This document shows, one piece after another, positions 1-7,335 of a DNA stretch of 64,000 nucleotides; the stretch's first letter is position 1, and every line of letters starts with the position of its first letter. The notes beneath the pieces are model-generated. The model was not told the origin of the DNA. It did not search any database and saw nothing but the letters and a program-made list of their open reading frames with translations. Position numbers and translations under genes: made by a program. The DNA comes from Butyrivibrio sp. M55 (GTDB lineage: Bacteria > Bacillota > Clostridia > Lachnospirales > Lachnospiraceae), in the NCBI RefSeq assembly GCF_900116865.1, contig NZ_FPCD01000016.1:1-64000 (forward strand), read 5' to 3'.

Positions 1-219
1 CTCATCGCCTTCTTCAACTGCATCTTTGATACAGTGATTGATATGTCCTTCAAGAACAACCTGACCTGCCTTGTTTAGTGCAGACTTTGCCGCACTGATC
101 TGCGATAGTATATCTTCACAGGGAACATCCTCATCGATCATACGGTCTATCGCCTTGATCTGCCCCATGATTTTTGCCAGCCTTCGATGCAGATTGTCGG
201 AATCCATACACTTTTTCAT
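1..219 (-). CDS. CsoR/RcnR/FrmR-family metal-sensing repressor (3' part outside window)
   Basis: The 73 visible codons begin MKKCMDSDNLHRRLAKIMGQ and are all helical. They contain the Cys-25-His-4-Cys pattern (VPC, then GHINHC) at about residues 36, 61 and 65. In CsoR these residues bind Cu(I). RcnR and FrmR relatives use related but different ligands, so copper is the best guess, not a certainty. The start is an ATG with a GGAGGCGA ribosome site. The C-terminus runs off the left edge. The gene has its own consensus promoter and an operator-like palindrome. It sits beside TnpW, so it may be metal-resistance cargo of the mobile element, or chromosomal flank. Confidence 0.85.
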   Translation of the reverse strand, partial: MKKCMDSDNLHRRLAKIMGQIKAIDRMIDEDVPCEDILSQISAAKSALNKAGQVVLEGHINHCIKDAVEEGDE

Positions 220-231
220 GAAATCGCCTCC

Positions 232-247
232 ATACCGTTAGGGGTAT
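232..247. promoter_or_regulatory. CsoR-type operator palindrome
   Basis: ATACC (232-236), six bases, GGTAT (243-247). CsoR-family operators are TACC/GGTA palindromes with G/C-rich centres. This one overlaps the predicted transcription start, as expected for autorepression. The match is by eye only. Confidence 0.6.
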
Positions 248-251
248 AAGT

Positions 252-281
252 ATTGTAGCTGATTTACCCCTGTTTTGTCAA
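252..281 (-). promoter_or_regulatory. Sigma-A promoter of the CsoR-like gene
   Basis: Read on the minus strand: TTGACA (276-281), an 18-nt spacer, then TACAAT (252-257). The predicted start near 245 lies inside the palindrome at 232-247. Confidence 0.75.
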
Positions 282-423
282 TGATTATCATGATTAATGA
301 GACTCTACTTAGAACTCCTTCAGCGTAAAACTCACCGTCCACAAGCTCCCATTGCTTATATCATTGACTAGTTTCTTCCAATACATACCAATAAATATTT
401 GAATAATTGTTATAAAACAGCTA

Positions 424-591
424 TCATTCTGAATTAATCTTTCTCCCAGAGTTCTCTTTTAGGGCTCTCAACGCCTTTTCCTGCATACTCATGCCTTCTT
501 CCTTGAAGTTCATAACGACTTCGTACTGTGTTTTGCCGATGATAGTCTCAAAAGATCCTCCGGCATTGTATTTCTGTTCGGTATTCTCCAT
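424..591 (-). CDS. tnpW: TnpW-like small transposon-encoded protein
   Basis: A 55-residue protein beginning MENTEQKYNAGGSFETIIGK and continuing TQYEVVMNFKEEGMSMQEKA. The pattern of a short polar start, an IGKTxYEVxxxF strand and a final amphipathic helix is that of the TnpW family found in Tn4451-like elements and many clostridial ICEs. TnpW function is not established. The ATG at 591 follows an AGGAGGAT ribosome site (592-600). The gene lies downstream of the relaxase in the same direction, as in Tn4451-type elements. No recognisable feature was found between its stop and the CsoR promoter (about 290-423). Confidence 0.65.
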   Translation of the reverse strand: MENTEQKYNAGGSFETIIGKTQYEVVMNFKEEGMSMQEKALRALKENSGRKINSE

Positions 592-670
592 AATCCTCCT
601 CTCCGAAAAGAAAAGGCACGATTACCGCTATGATAACCATGCCTTTTGCTCCTTAATATGCTTTTCATGT

Positions 671-2293
671 TTACAGTATCTGATCTCTGTTTCTGATGTG
701 TGTCCGGTTCCTCTCGCTTCGTTCGTTCTGAAGCATTCTCTCAAGATCCCGCTTGTTGTGATTAAGCACTTCCATCTTGGCAAGATCCACGATGGCATCC
801 GATAACGGTCTTTCAGTTTTTCGATAGCTCTCTTTCAGACCGTCAAGCTCCTTCGTCCATGCCTTGGAATTGATCTTCTTGTCCGGCTCCACAATCATGC
901 TCTTAAGCGTATTGCGATAGATCTTGTAAGTATTGAGTTCCGTCTGATGCTTTCTCTTATATTCCTCTGCCTGACTCTTCTTAAAGAATCCAAGCGGCTT
1001 TCCGTTTTTCTCTTCAGCTTTTTTCAACTTCCAATACTCCGCATTGACCTTCTGATACGGCTCATACTGTTCATGGAAACCAAGCAGCTTCTCAAGATAA
1101 TCCATGCGTGCGATCATATCGCCTCGGCTCTTTCCAAGCTTTTCATACTCGGCTTGCGTTGCCTTACGCTCCGCCTGCATTTCATCAAAGGTAGTCCATC
1201 CCTTGCTCTGCACATAGGCTTCCATTTTTGCCTTGTCCTGCAGAGAAGCACGATCTGAAACGGCACCGATAAACTTGCCCTTCATTATCGGCAATGTAAG
1301 ACGGTTATTGTTACGCTCCGCTATCTTACGGATCACGTCAATGATCTCACTCTTAAATGCCTTTGCAACGGTAACCGGAATAGCCATTACTTCCACAAGT
1401 TCTTCCTTGGCTCTTTCATAAGCAGCACGGGCAGCATTTATAACAGCATTCTTCGCTATGATCTCTCGGTTGATATCGCCTCGGATCGTCCGGATCCCCG
1501 CGCGCTCCATTGCACTTGCCTTCTCTCCAAGATGGATCTGAGGGATGATATCAAGTCCCTGCTCCTTGAAGGAACGATGCTCCCAAAACTTATCCGTCAT
1601 ACCAATCTTTGCATTGACCGCATTTATGGTATCGGCAAGATCCTTTCTCCATATCTTTGCATTCTCCCTGCTGTTCCAATCATTGGTCTGGATCGTAGTG
1701 CATTTCCATTGCTTACGGTTCTGCTTATCAACCTTCTGCTGTCCGGTCTTTTTATCAATGTCTGGGATGCGTTCTCCGTTCTCATCCCTCTGATAAACTT
1801 TCTTCTGTTTCGGCATCCACTTTCCCTGTTCATCAATGCTCCGTAATGTGAGCATGATATGGCAATGCAAGTTCCTCTGTCCCTGCTTGTTTTCAGAATC
1901 ATGGATGGCATACTGAACACACATACCTTTGCTGACAAAGTTCCGCTCGCAATAATCTTTCACCACTTCCTTGGCAAGATCATAGCTCCACTCGTTCGGC
2001 AGCTCTATGCGGAAGGTGCGTGCAAGCTGAGCATCCTTTGACTTTTCGACAAGCTCCACACTATTCCATAAGACATACGGATCCTTGTATTCTTCGGGTG
2101 CATTCTCCGGTAGCAAAACTTCGCAATGAACAAGATCCTCGGAATACTTTGGATAATATGTCTGACCGTCATACTCGCAGTACATTTTCTCTCTGCTGAT
2201 ATATGATGATTGCTCAACGGCAGAATGACCGCCCGTACACTTGGCACTCCTGCCACATATCTTGGCACGGGTGCTGATGTTTTTAACTGTCAT
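671..2293 (-). CDS. MobA/MobL-family (MobQ) relaxase
   Basis: This 540-residue protein is the DNA relaxase expected to nick oriT and pilot the strand during mobilization. Seen: an N-terminal HSAVEQSSYISREKM block, where MobQ enzymes carry the catalytic Tyr region; a metal-binding histidine motif NLHCHIMLTLRSIDEQGKW around residue 150; then FWEHRSFKEQGLDIIPQIHL, typical of MobA/MobL. The last 250 residues are charged coiled coil. The ATG at 2293 is preferred because GAGGTG lies just upstream; an in-frame start 36 bases earlier lacks this. The candidate oriT lies directly upstream, as is usual for mobQ genes. The protein appears intact. Confidence 0.88.
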   Translation of the reverse strand: MTVKNISTRAKICGRSAKCTGGHSAVEQSSYISREKMYCEYDGQTYYPKYSEDLVHCEVLLPENAPEEYKDPYVLWNSVELVEKSKDAQLARTFRIELPNEWSYDLAKEVVKDYCERNFVSKGMCVQYAIHDSENKQGQRNLHCHIMLTLRSIDEQGKWMPKQKKVYQRDENGERIPDIDKKTGQQKVDKQNRKQWKCTTIQTNDWNSRENAKIWRKDLADTINAVNAKIGMTDKFWEHRSFKEQGLDIIPQIHLGEKASAMERAGIRTIRGDINREIIAKNAVINAARAAYERAKEELVEVMAIPVTVAKAFKSEIIDVIRKIAERNNNRLTLPIMKGKFIGAVSDRASLQDKAKMEAYVQSKGWTTFDEMQAERKATQAEYEKLGKSRGDMIARMDYLEKLLGFHEQYEPYQKVNAEYWKLKKAEEKNGKPLGFFKKSQAEEYKRKHQTELNTYKIYRNTLKSMIVEPDKKINSKAWTKELDGLKESYRKTERPLSDAIVDLAKMEVLNHNKRDLERMLQNERSERNRTHIRNRDQIL

Positions 2294-2349
2294 GTCCGCA
2301 CCTCGCTTTCCACCTTGACGGCATACCAAAACATGGACGGACTGACAGG

Positions 2350-2560
2350 ACAGACTTTGTGCCTGGCGAAGCTCTGCTCTTTAGAGCTTTGCTAAGCGCA
2401 AAGTACACATAGGGGTAGGTGCGAATGCACCGGAGGGGAAACGTAGTGTCCCCTCTTGGCTGCCCTCGGCAGACAACAGCTGTCCGCAGGACGCCTCCGG
2501 CAGGACGCGCAGTACCACCTACGGTGGTATATCTGTGCGCACCGAGAAAATCTCGGTGAA
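2350..2560. other. Hairpin-rich candidate origin of transfer (oriT)
   Basis: This 210-bp non-coding, more GC-rich stretch lies between the relaxase start and the DUF3847-like gene. It packs inverted repeats: AGCTCT/AGAGCT (2370-2388), CTTTGC/GCAAAG (2387-2403), GTGC/GCAC (2419-2430), GAGGGGA/TCCCCTC (2433-2455), TACCACC/GGTGGTA (2513-2529) and CACCGAGA/TCTCGGTG (2540-2558). oriT sites of MobQ systems are short inverted-repeat clusters next to the relaxase gene. No nic site was assigned. Confidence 0.5.
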
Positions 2561-2565
2561 AGACC

Positions 2566-2949
2566 TTAGGCTTCTCCACCCTCGTCATCGTCATTTTCTT
2601 CAGGATCATTTTCCTTGGTTTCATCAGAATCAAAATCATCGATTTCTTCCTCCTCTTCATCGTTATTTACCGCATGATCCGGTCGCTCTTTCAGAACCGT
2701 TGCGATCATGTTCTTCACATCTTTAAGTGAAAAAGCGCACGCTATGATCCGATTCATTTCCTGCTCGCTAAAGTCATAAGCTTCGGGGAAGTATTTCACT
2801 ACACAACCGCCCATCATGTACTTGTGGCGATCCTGAGTCTTTCTGAGTTGCTCCTTCTCCTCACGCACTACCTTGGCAAGCTCCGCATTGGCTCTCTTCA
2901 CCTTCTCCATTGCCTTCAGTTTTTTTGCTGAAATCTGTTGCTGTTCCAT
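2566..2949 (-). CDS. DUF3847-like small coiled-coil protein, putative mobilization accessory
   Basis: A 127-residue protein. Residues 1-45 form a Lys/Glu-rich coiled coil (KKLKAMEKVKRANAELAKVV). A compact middle holds KYMMGGCVVKYFPEAYDFSE. The last 35 residues are almost entirely acidic. Its position directly upstream of oriT and the relaxase matches DUF3847-type proteins in clostridial mobilizable elements, where they are presumed relaxosome helpers; that role is inferred. The ATG at 2949 follows AAAGGAGAT. The acidic tail suggests binding to a basic partner or DNA mimicry, which is speculation. Confidence 0.6.
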   Translation of the reverse strand: MEQQQISAKKLKAMEKVKRANAELAKVVREEKEQLRKTQDRHKYMMGGCVVKYFPEAYDFSEQEMNRIIACAFSLKDVKNMIATVLKERPDHAVNNDEEEEEIDDFDSDETKENDPEENDDDEGGEA

Positions 2950-2998
2950 TTTGTAAATCTCCTTTCTTTGATGTGCCGTTTCCGGCAGTTTTTTTGGT

Positions 2999-3041
2999 AT
3001 AAAAACAGCGGGTAGCTCATCATTTCAGATTTGCTATCCGC
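2999..3041 (-). terminator. Intrinsic terminator after the AlbA_2 gene
   Basis: On the minus strand GCGGATAGC (3041-3033) pairs with GCTACCCGC (3016-3008), 8 of 9 positions, and is followed by TGTTTTTAT. Confidence 0.6.
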
Positions 3042-3082
3042 TATCGTCGTCCCAACTATTTGATTAGTGTACTGCTTTTATA

Positions 3083-4480
3083 CTACAGCACTTTCCACCA
3101 ACCATTTTTATTTGATCCTATTCGCTCTATAAAACCATTATTTCTCAAATATGAAATATTATTCTGAATGGCTGTTCTACCAACACCCACGAGTTTCTCT
3201 AACTGTTCATGCGTAACATTGGGATTGTTGCGCATTTCTTCTAAAATTCGGGTTCGTGTAGGATTCAGTTTCTTTTCTTTATCCCCCACATTATCCCTCA
3301 CTTTATCCCCCACATTTAGAGATATGCGAAAAAAGGGTATCTTAACCACTATTGAGTTTTCTCTGAATTCATATGCCTCTTTTCCATATTTCTTTGTTAT
3401 TTTGGGAACACCTCGTCCCGATCGTTCACTAATATGTAACTGTAAAAATACATCAGATAACTCTTGATTGACCGGAACTGATTCGCCTAAGTAAAATCCT
3501 TTCATCGTTTGTTTTGGTGCCAGCGTTCCTCTTGAAAGAATTTCCATTCTGTCTGAATATATCGTTATCATCGGCGCATTGCCGTCAACCCACTTATTAT
3601 GCACAAACGCATTTATAATTGCCTCTCTGAATACATCTTCATCAAACAATGCCACTTCATCTCTGGCTATCCTTCGATTAGTCTCATCTGCTTGAAGTAC
3701 ATTCAAAACATCAGCATACTCAATAACCTTATCAAGTGAAATCAATAAGCAATTATTTCCAAACTCGCGGACTGAATACAATGGTGATGCTTTATCAATC
3801 CCTCTGAAAATAGATACTCTTATCGGAATATGACTATCATCAGATAATAACTGAGCTAGCATATTGTATTCACCGTCTTTTGTTCGCAGTTTGAGATTAT
3901 GTTCAAAATTCTTCTTGTTCAGTGTTATGCCACGATCCTCATAGTACAAGAATAATTTCTTGAAACTCAAATCCTGCCAGTCAGACTTTTCGGTCACCAA
4001 AGACGGCATGCCGTTTCTGAGAATATCAAAAAGCTTGGATTCACGCTCCGGGTACTTGTTAAGATTAGCTTTGCTAGATCCCACCCTCAAATATCTTGTA
4101 TTATCAAAACTTGTCGGTACTTTTGTTGCTGCAGGTATAATTAAAACGACAATACGTTTTCTATACATCGTTAAGGTGACGAACTCAAACCCTATGTCAG
4201 GCGAAACCTTTCTACTAAGGTAATGCTCAAGCGGTTCATTTTTGACATCCTGATGATAATTAAAAGTTGTTCCGACCACTTCATGAGTATCGTTAGTTAC
4301 TCCCCAAACCAGATATGCCGTTTTTTCTCCTAACATCGCTGCAACATTTGACATTGAAGAAATATACTCGCCCAATGCATTTGGTTCATACCAATTTTCC
4401 TTAAATTCAAACCATTCCTCTTCAGAATAATGCGCAATTAAATCTTTGATAATCTTCTTCAGTTCTTCTGTATTATTCAA
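3083..4480 (-). CDS. AlbA_2 (Schlafen-like) / HATPase_c_4 / winged-helix protein
   Basis: A 465-residue protein, probably a DNA-binding regulator of the AlbA_2 type. Seen: an N-terminal AlbA_2 fold (EEWFEFKENWYEPNALGEYI at about 20-40; YLVWGVTNDTHEVVGT at about 57; TRYLRVGSSKANL near 128); a central ATP-binding-like part (VFREAIINAFVHNKWVDGNA near 285; HISERSGRGVPKI near 350); a short VGDK repeat linker (about 392-404); and a C-terminal winged helix (TRTRILEEMRNNPNVTHEQL). The start is TTG with GGAGG eight bases upstream. The 12-bp DNA repeat encoding VGDK also forms a large palindrome just upstream of the gene, which suggests autoregulation. Anti-phage or host-takeover roles are possible but unsupported here. 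Confidence 0.75.
   Translation of the reverse strand: MNNTEELKKIIKDLIAHYSEEEWFEFKENWYEPNALGEYISSMSNVAAMLGEKTAYLVWGVTNDTHEVVGTTFNYHQDVKNEPLEHYLSRKVSPDIGFEFVTLTMYRKRIVVLIIPAATKVPTSFDNTRYLRVGSSKANLNKYPERESKLFDILRNGMPSLVTEKSDWQDLSFKKLFLYYEDRGITLNKKNFEHNLKLRTKDGEYNMLAQLLSDDSHIPIRVSIFRGIDKASPLYSVREFGNNCLLISLDKVIEYADVLNVLQADETNRRIARDEVALFDEDVFREAIINAFVHNKWVDGNAPMITIYSDRMEILSRGTLAPKQTMKGFYLGESVPVNQELSDVFLQLHISERSGRGVPKITKKYGKEAYEFRENSIVVKIPFFRISLNVGDKVRDNVGDKEKKLNPTRTRILEEMRNNPNVTHEQLEKLVGVGRTAIQNNISYLRNNGFIERIGSNKNGWWKVL
3278..3313 (-). repeat. Three in-frame copies of a 12-bp repeat inside the AlbA_2 gene
   Basis: Plus-strand TTTATCCCCCAC at 3278-3289 and 3302-3313, with ATTATCCCTCAC between (3290-3301). 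In frame these encode V-G-D-K, V-R-D-N, V-G-D-K. The same 12-mer recurs four times in the palindrome at 4502-4568. Confidence 0.9.
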
Positions 4481-4501
4481 GCACTTATCCTCCGCTCGAC
4501 A

Positions 4502-4568
4502 AATTTATCCCCCACTTTATCCCCCACATCAGTATATCAAATGTGGGGGATAAAGTGGGGGATAAATT
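4502..4568. repeat. Perfect 28-bp inverted repeat built from the same 12-mer
   Basis: The left arm is 4502-4529 and the right arm 4541-4568, separated by 11 bases. Each arm holds two tandem copies of TTTATCCCCCAC or its complement. The loop contains TATACT on the minus strand, a possible -10 box for the AlbA_2 gene. It lies between the stop of the upstream gene (4569) and the ribosome site of the AlbA_2 gene. Confidence 0.9.
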
Positions 4569-4847
4569 CTACTTGCGGTTGTGATTAATCTCCATCATAT
4601 TAATCCTTGCCTGCTCTCTCTTAGCTTCAGATATCTTTCTAGGCTTACGGTAACTAATGCGTGACTTAGGCATTGAATATGTCTTATCGATATCTGTTTC
4701 ACCTATGCACTTAAAGGTGTCCGGATACTCGGTAACTAACGCATCAAGTTTCCTCATAACGGCTTTGTCACGGGTGTAAACTGTGGCATTAAGTTCCTCT
4801 GCATTGAAATTGATTATGGTCTCCTGCTCATATCGTGTTAGCTTCAT
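4569..4847 (-). CDS. Conserved small ICE/IME protein of unknown function
   Basis: A 92-residue protein beginning MKLTRYEQETIINFNAEELN. Similar small proteins starting MKLTRYEQETIINFN are familiar from Tn1549-like elements near the relaxase, with no established function. It has a short beta-rich N-terminal half (ATVYTRDKAVMRKL) and a basic C-terminus (KSRISYRKPRKISEAKREQA) that could touch nucleic acid. The ATG at 4847 is chosen because homologues begin there from memory; an in-frame start nine codons earlier exists. The stop abuts the 28-bp palindrome. Confidence 0.65.
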   Translation of the reverse strand: MKLTRYEQETIINFNAEELNATVYTRDKAVMRKLDALVTEYPDTFKCIGETDIDKTYSMPKSRISYRKPRKISEAKREQARINMMEINHNRK

Positions 4848-4887
4848 TCTCTGTTTGGCTCCTTTCTCGCGCACGCGCGCGTATATT

Positions 4888-4937
4888 CCGTCTTCCTCTT
4901 AGGGGAACGTGCGCAGCCGTTCCCCGACGGAAGACGG
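4888..4937. repeat. Nested inverted repeat (hairpin within hairpin)
   Basis: Outer arms CCGTCTTCC (4888-4896) and GGAAGACGG (4929-4937). Inner arms GGGGAACG (4902-4909) and CGTTCCCC (4918-4925). The run GCGCACGCGCGCGT lies just to the left. Confidence 0.85.
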
Positions 4938-5080
4938 ACGGATGGGATAGGATAGGATGGATAAAGATAATAGGGGTATATCTTTCTTTTATCTTTTCTT
5001 TGCTTCTTTCTTTTCGTTTTTCTTTCTAAGGGGGAAGAGGAAGAAGGAAGGCAGGGAAGGGAAGGCTCCCTTTCGGGTAT
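4936..5080. other. Polypurine / polypyrimidine low-complexity tract
   Basis: A mostly purine run (about 4935-4977) is followed by about 50 bases that are nearly all pyrimidine (about 4979-5028) and then about 45 mostly purine bases. No gene was recognised. The strand asymmetry could support unusual DNA structure, or be a scar of deletion. Confidence 0.7.
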
Positions 5081-5107
5081 GTCCCGCATACCACTTATCC
5101 ACATAAC

Positions 5108-5157
5108 AAAAGGCACCTTTGGGGATCCGTATCTACAGATCTTCTCAGATGCCTTTT
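5108..5157. terminator. Terminator-like stem-loop after the recombinase gene
   Basis: AAAAGGCACCT (5108-5118) pairs with AGATGCCTTTT (5147-5157), 11 pairs with one wobble and a 28-nt loop. It lies 86 nt past the recombinase stop and could act in both directions. Confidence 0.55.
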
Positions 5158-5242
5158 TACTCTTAGTTCATACGATAATTATCGATTGATTGAAAGTTAC
5201 GTTATGCTCTTTGGATATTTCCCCAACTGCCTTATTGTAAGG

Positions 5243-7303
5243 TCATGCATTGGCGGTAATTATCGTCATATTTGCACGTGCTTCTTTCTCAGCTCTTCGC
5301 TTTGCCTTTCCCTGCTCACTAACACGCTTCTTCCGGTATGCTCTCCTGCGGTCATACTCTGCCAACAGTTCAATAGCCTGCGGATTTCCCTGCTCTGCAA
5401 GTGCTTTGGTATTTGCATATTTCTCCTGCTCTCTGCGATAACGCTCTTTGAAGTATGCCTTGCTTCGCTCCCGCTTTTCCTCTTCTTTCCTGCAATGCTC
5501 CTCATACTGCGCTTTCGCCACGGAATCACCGGATTCTGCAGCAAGCCTGAGTTCTTCAAGCCTCTTTTCCCTTTTTGCGTTATATCTGATAAGCGTAGCC
5601 TTTCTCTTTTCAGCACGGATCCGGTTCTTCTCAGCCTGTATGGCTACCTGCTTTTCGGCTTCCTCCCGTATCTCTTCTTCGGGGATCGGTGGGATGAACT
5701 GACCGATGAAGTTGAAATAGATCTCTATCTTCTGCTTTCTGCCAAAACCTCGGATTCCATTGGATTCGTGTACGATGATCTTGTCGATAAACTCGCTAAT
5801 CATCAACGGTGTAAGTTCCTCAAAGTCCGCATATTTCTTGGCAAGCGTTATAAATGACTCCATATCAGCCTTGGGATTACGTTCTTCCGCTCTGGGGGAT
5901 AACTCAGCCAACAACGCTTCAAGCTCCTCATATTCAGCGTTATATTGGCTCATAAGGCGCTCATACTGCTTCGGCGCTATCTTCTCCAAGGCAAATGTTT
6001 CATACAGCTTGCCAATCAGAACATCAAGCTCCTGCATTCTGTTCTCGGCGGGAACTCGCTTTTCTTCGTTCTCCGAATTATCAAGTTCCTGCTTTACCGA
6101 TAACTCTGCCATAATCTTTTCTCGGAATTCTTGCTCGTTAATTATCGAATACTTGCTTGCTCTCTGTATCGCCTTGCGGATCAGTTCAAGCATATCGTTC
6201 CGCTTAACGTAATGCATGGTACATACCTTGTTCACTCCCTTACGGTACATCCCGCAACAGTACGCTCGGTCAGAATCCATCTTTTCCCGCGTGGTCGGCT
6301 GCGCATCATGGCGAATAAGCTTTGATCCGCAATCGGCACAATATAACAATCCGGTAAGATTAAATGGATCCTCAGTATAAGGTGTTTTCTTCCTGCGTGC
6401 CTTTATCTTATTGGCAAGCCTCCAAGTTTCCTCGTCAATTATCGGTTCATGTGTATTCTTAAAAACCATCTGATCCTCAGCTGCCACGTTTACTCTCTTC
6501 TTGGATTTATACGATACTCCCTTTGATTTCTTAAGTACCGTATGTCCCAAGTATTCCTGCCGGTGGATGATATATCCCAATGTTGTTGAGTTCCACATAT
6601 AAGGATCCGGCACCGGATTATGTCTGCAATCGGATGGTGAGTGTATTCTCTCGTATTCTGCCGGAATAAGGATTTTCTCATCGTGAAAGATACGAATAAT
6701 CTCGTTATACGAATATCCCTGCACAACCATGTCAAAGATGCGTCTGACAACCTTAGCTGCCTCTTCATCAACATACAGAGTCTGCTTATCCTCCGGCTTG
6801 CGATAATAGCCATAAGGAATGGCACCGCTACAACGCAATCCCCGCTCCATTCGGTCGGTAAATACCGCATTGATCTTTCTGCTTGAGTCTCTAGCATACC
6901 ATTCGTTCATGATATTCAAGAACGGGGTAAAGTCTGAATCTGTCTGATTTGCGCTGTCTATGTTATTATTAACAGCGATGAAGCGGACACCTTTCTCGAC
7001 AAACATGATCTCGGTGTAGTAACCGACTTTCAGATAGTCACGACCAAAACGGCTCATGTCCTTAACGATGATCGTGGATATGTTCCCCTCAAGAACCTCT
7101 TCGATCATTGCCTTAAAGCCTTTACGGTCAAAGGTGGTACCGCTAATTCCATCATCGGTGAAATGACGGACGGTATCGAAGCCGTGCTTCTTAGCATAGT
7201 CCTCTAAAAGCTGCTTCTGATTAGTGATACTGTTGCTCTCGCCCTGCAATTCATCATCCCTTGAAAGGCGTTCATACAGGGCTGTGTACTGGTGTTTACT
7301 CAT
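5243..7303 (-). CDS. Large serine recombinase (TnpX/TndX-like)
   Basis: A 686-residue site-specific recombinase expected to excise and integrate the element. Seen: an N-terminal resolvase domain with catalytic Ser14 in YERLSRDDELQGESNS and the KDMSRFGRDYLKVG block near residue 80; a recombinase domain (PYGYYRKPEDK, then SYNEIIRIFHDEKI); a zinc ribbon with CADCG and YCCGMYRKG near 320-355; a coiled coil; and a DUF4368-like block (GFGRKQKIEIYFNFIGQFIP near 530). The final 130 residues are a very basic, repetitive coiled coil. The ATG at 7303 has AAGGA upstream. The gene lies 33 bases from the disrupted virD4 fragment, so it is probably the enzyme that made that junction. It appears intact. Confidence 0.92.
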   Translation of the reverse strand: MSKHQYTALYERLSRDDELQGESNSITNQKQLLEDYAKKHGFDTVRHFTDDGISGTTFDRKGFKAMIEEVLEGNISTIIVKDMSRFGRDYLKVGYYTEIMFVEKGVRFIAVNNNIDSANQTDSDFTPFLNIMNEWYARDSSRKINAVFTDRMERGLRCSGAIPYGYYRKPEDKQTLYVDEEAAKVVRRIFDMVVQGYSYNEIIRIFHDEKILIPAEYERIHSPSDCRHNPVPDPYMWNSTTLGYIIHRQEYLGHTVLKKSKGVSYKSKKRVNVAAEDQMVFKNTHEPIIDEETWRLANKIKARRKKTPYTEDPFNLTGLLYCADCGSKLIRHDAQPTTREKMDSDRAYCCGMYRKGVNKVCTMHYVKRNDMLELIRKAIQRASKYSIINEQEFREKIMAELSVKQELDNSENEEKRVPAENRMQELDVLIGKLYETFALEKIAPKQYERLMSQYNAEYEELEALLAELSPRAEERNPKADMESFITLAKKYADFEELTPLMISEFIDKIIVHESNGIRGFGRKQKIEIYFNFIGQFIPPIPEEEIREEAEKQVAIQAEKNRIRAEKRKATLIRYNAKREKRLEELRLAAESGDSVAKAQYEEHCRKEEEKRERSKAYFKERYRREQEKYANTKALAEQGNPQAIELLAEYDRRRAYRKKRVSEQGKAKRRAEKEARANMTIITANA

Positions 7304-7335
7304 ATGAGCATCCTTTCTTTTTCAAGGTGATATCG

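Noticed and set aside
4844-5116. Minus-strand ORF in the low-complexity region, considered as the virD4 remainder
   Set aside because: Its Lys/Pro/Ser-rich translation has no VirD4 motif and no strand or helix pattern.
5186-5857. 223-codon plus-strand ORF opposite the recombinase tail
   Set aside because: Arises from the repetitive Lys/Glu/Arg coding of the recombinase C-terminus read on the other strand.
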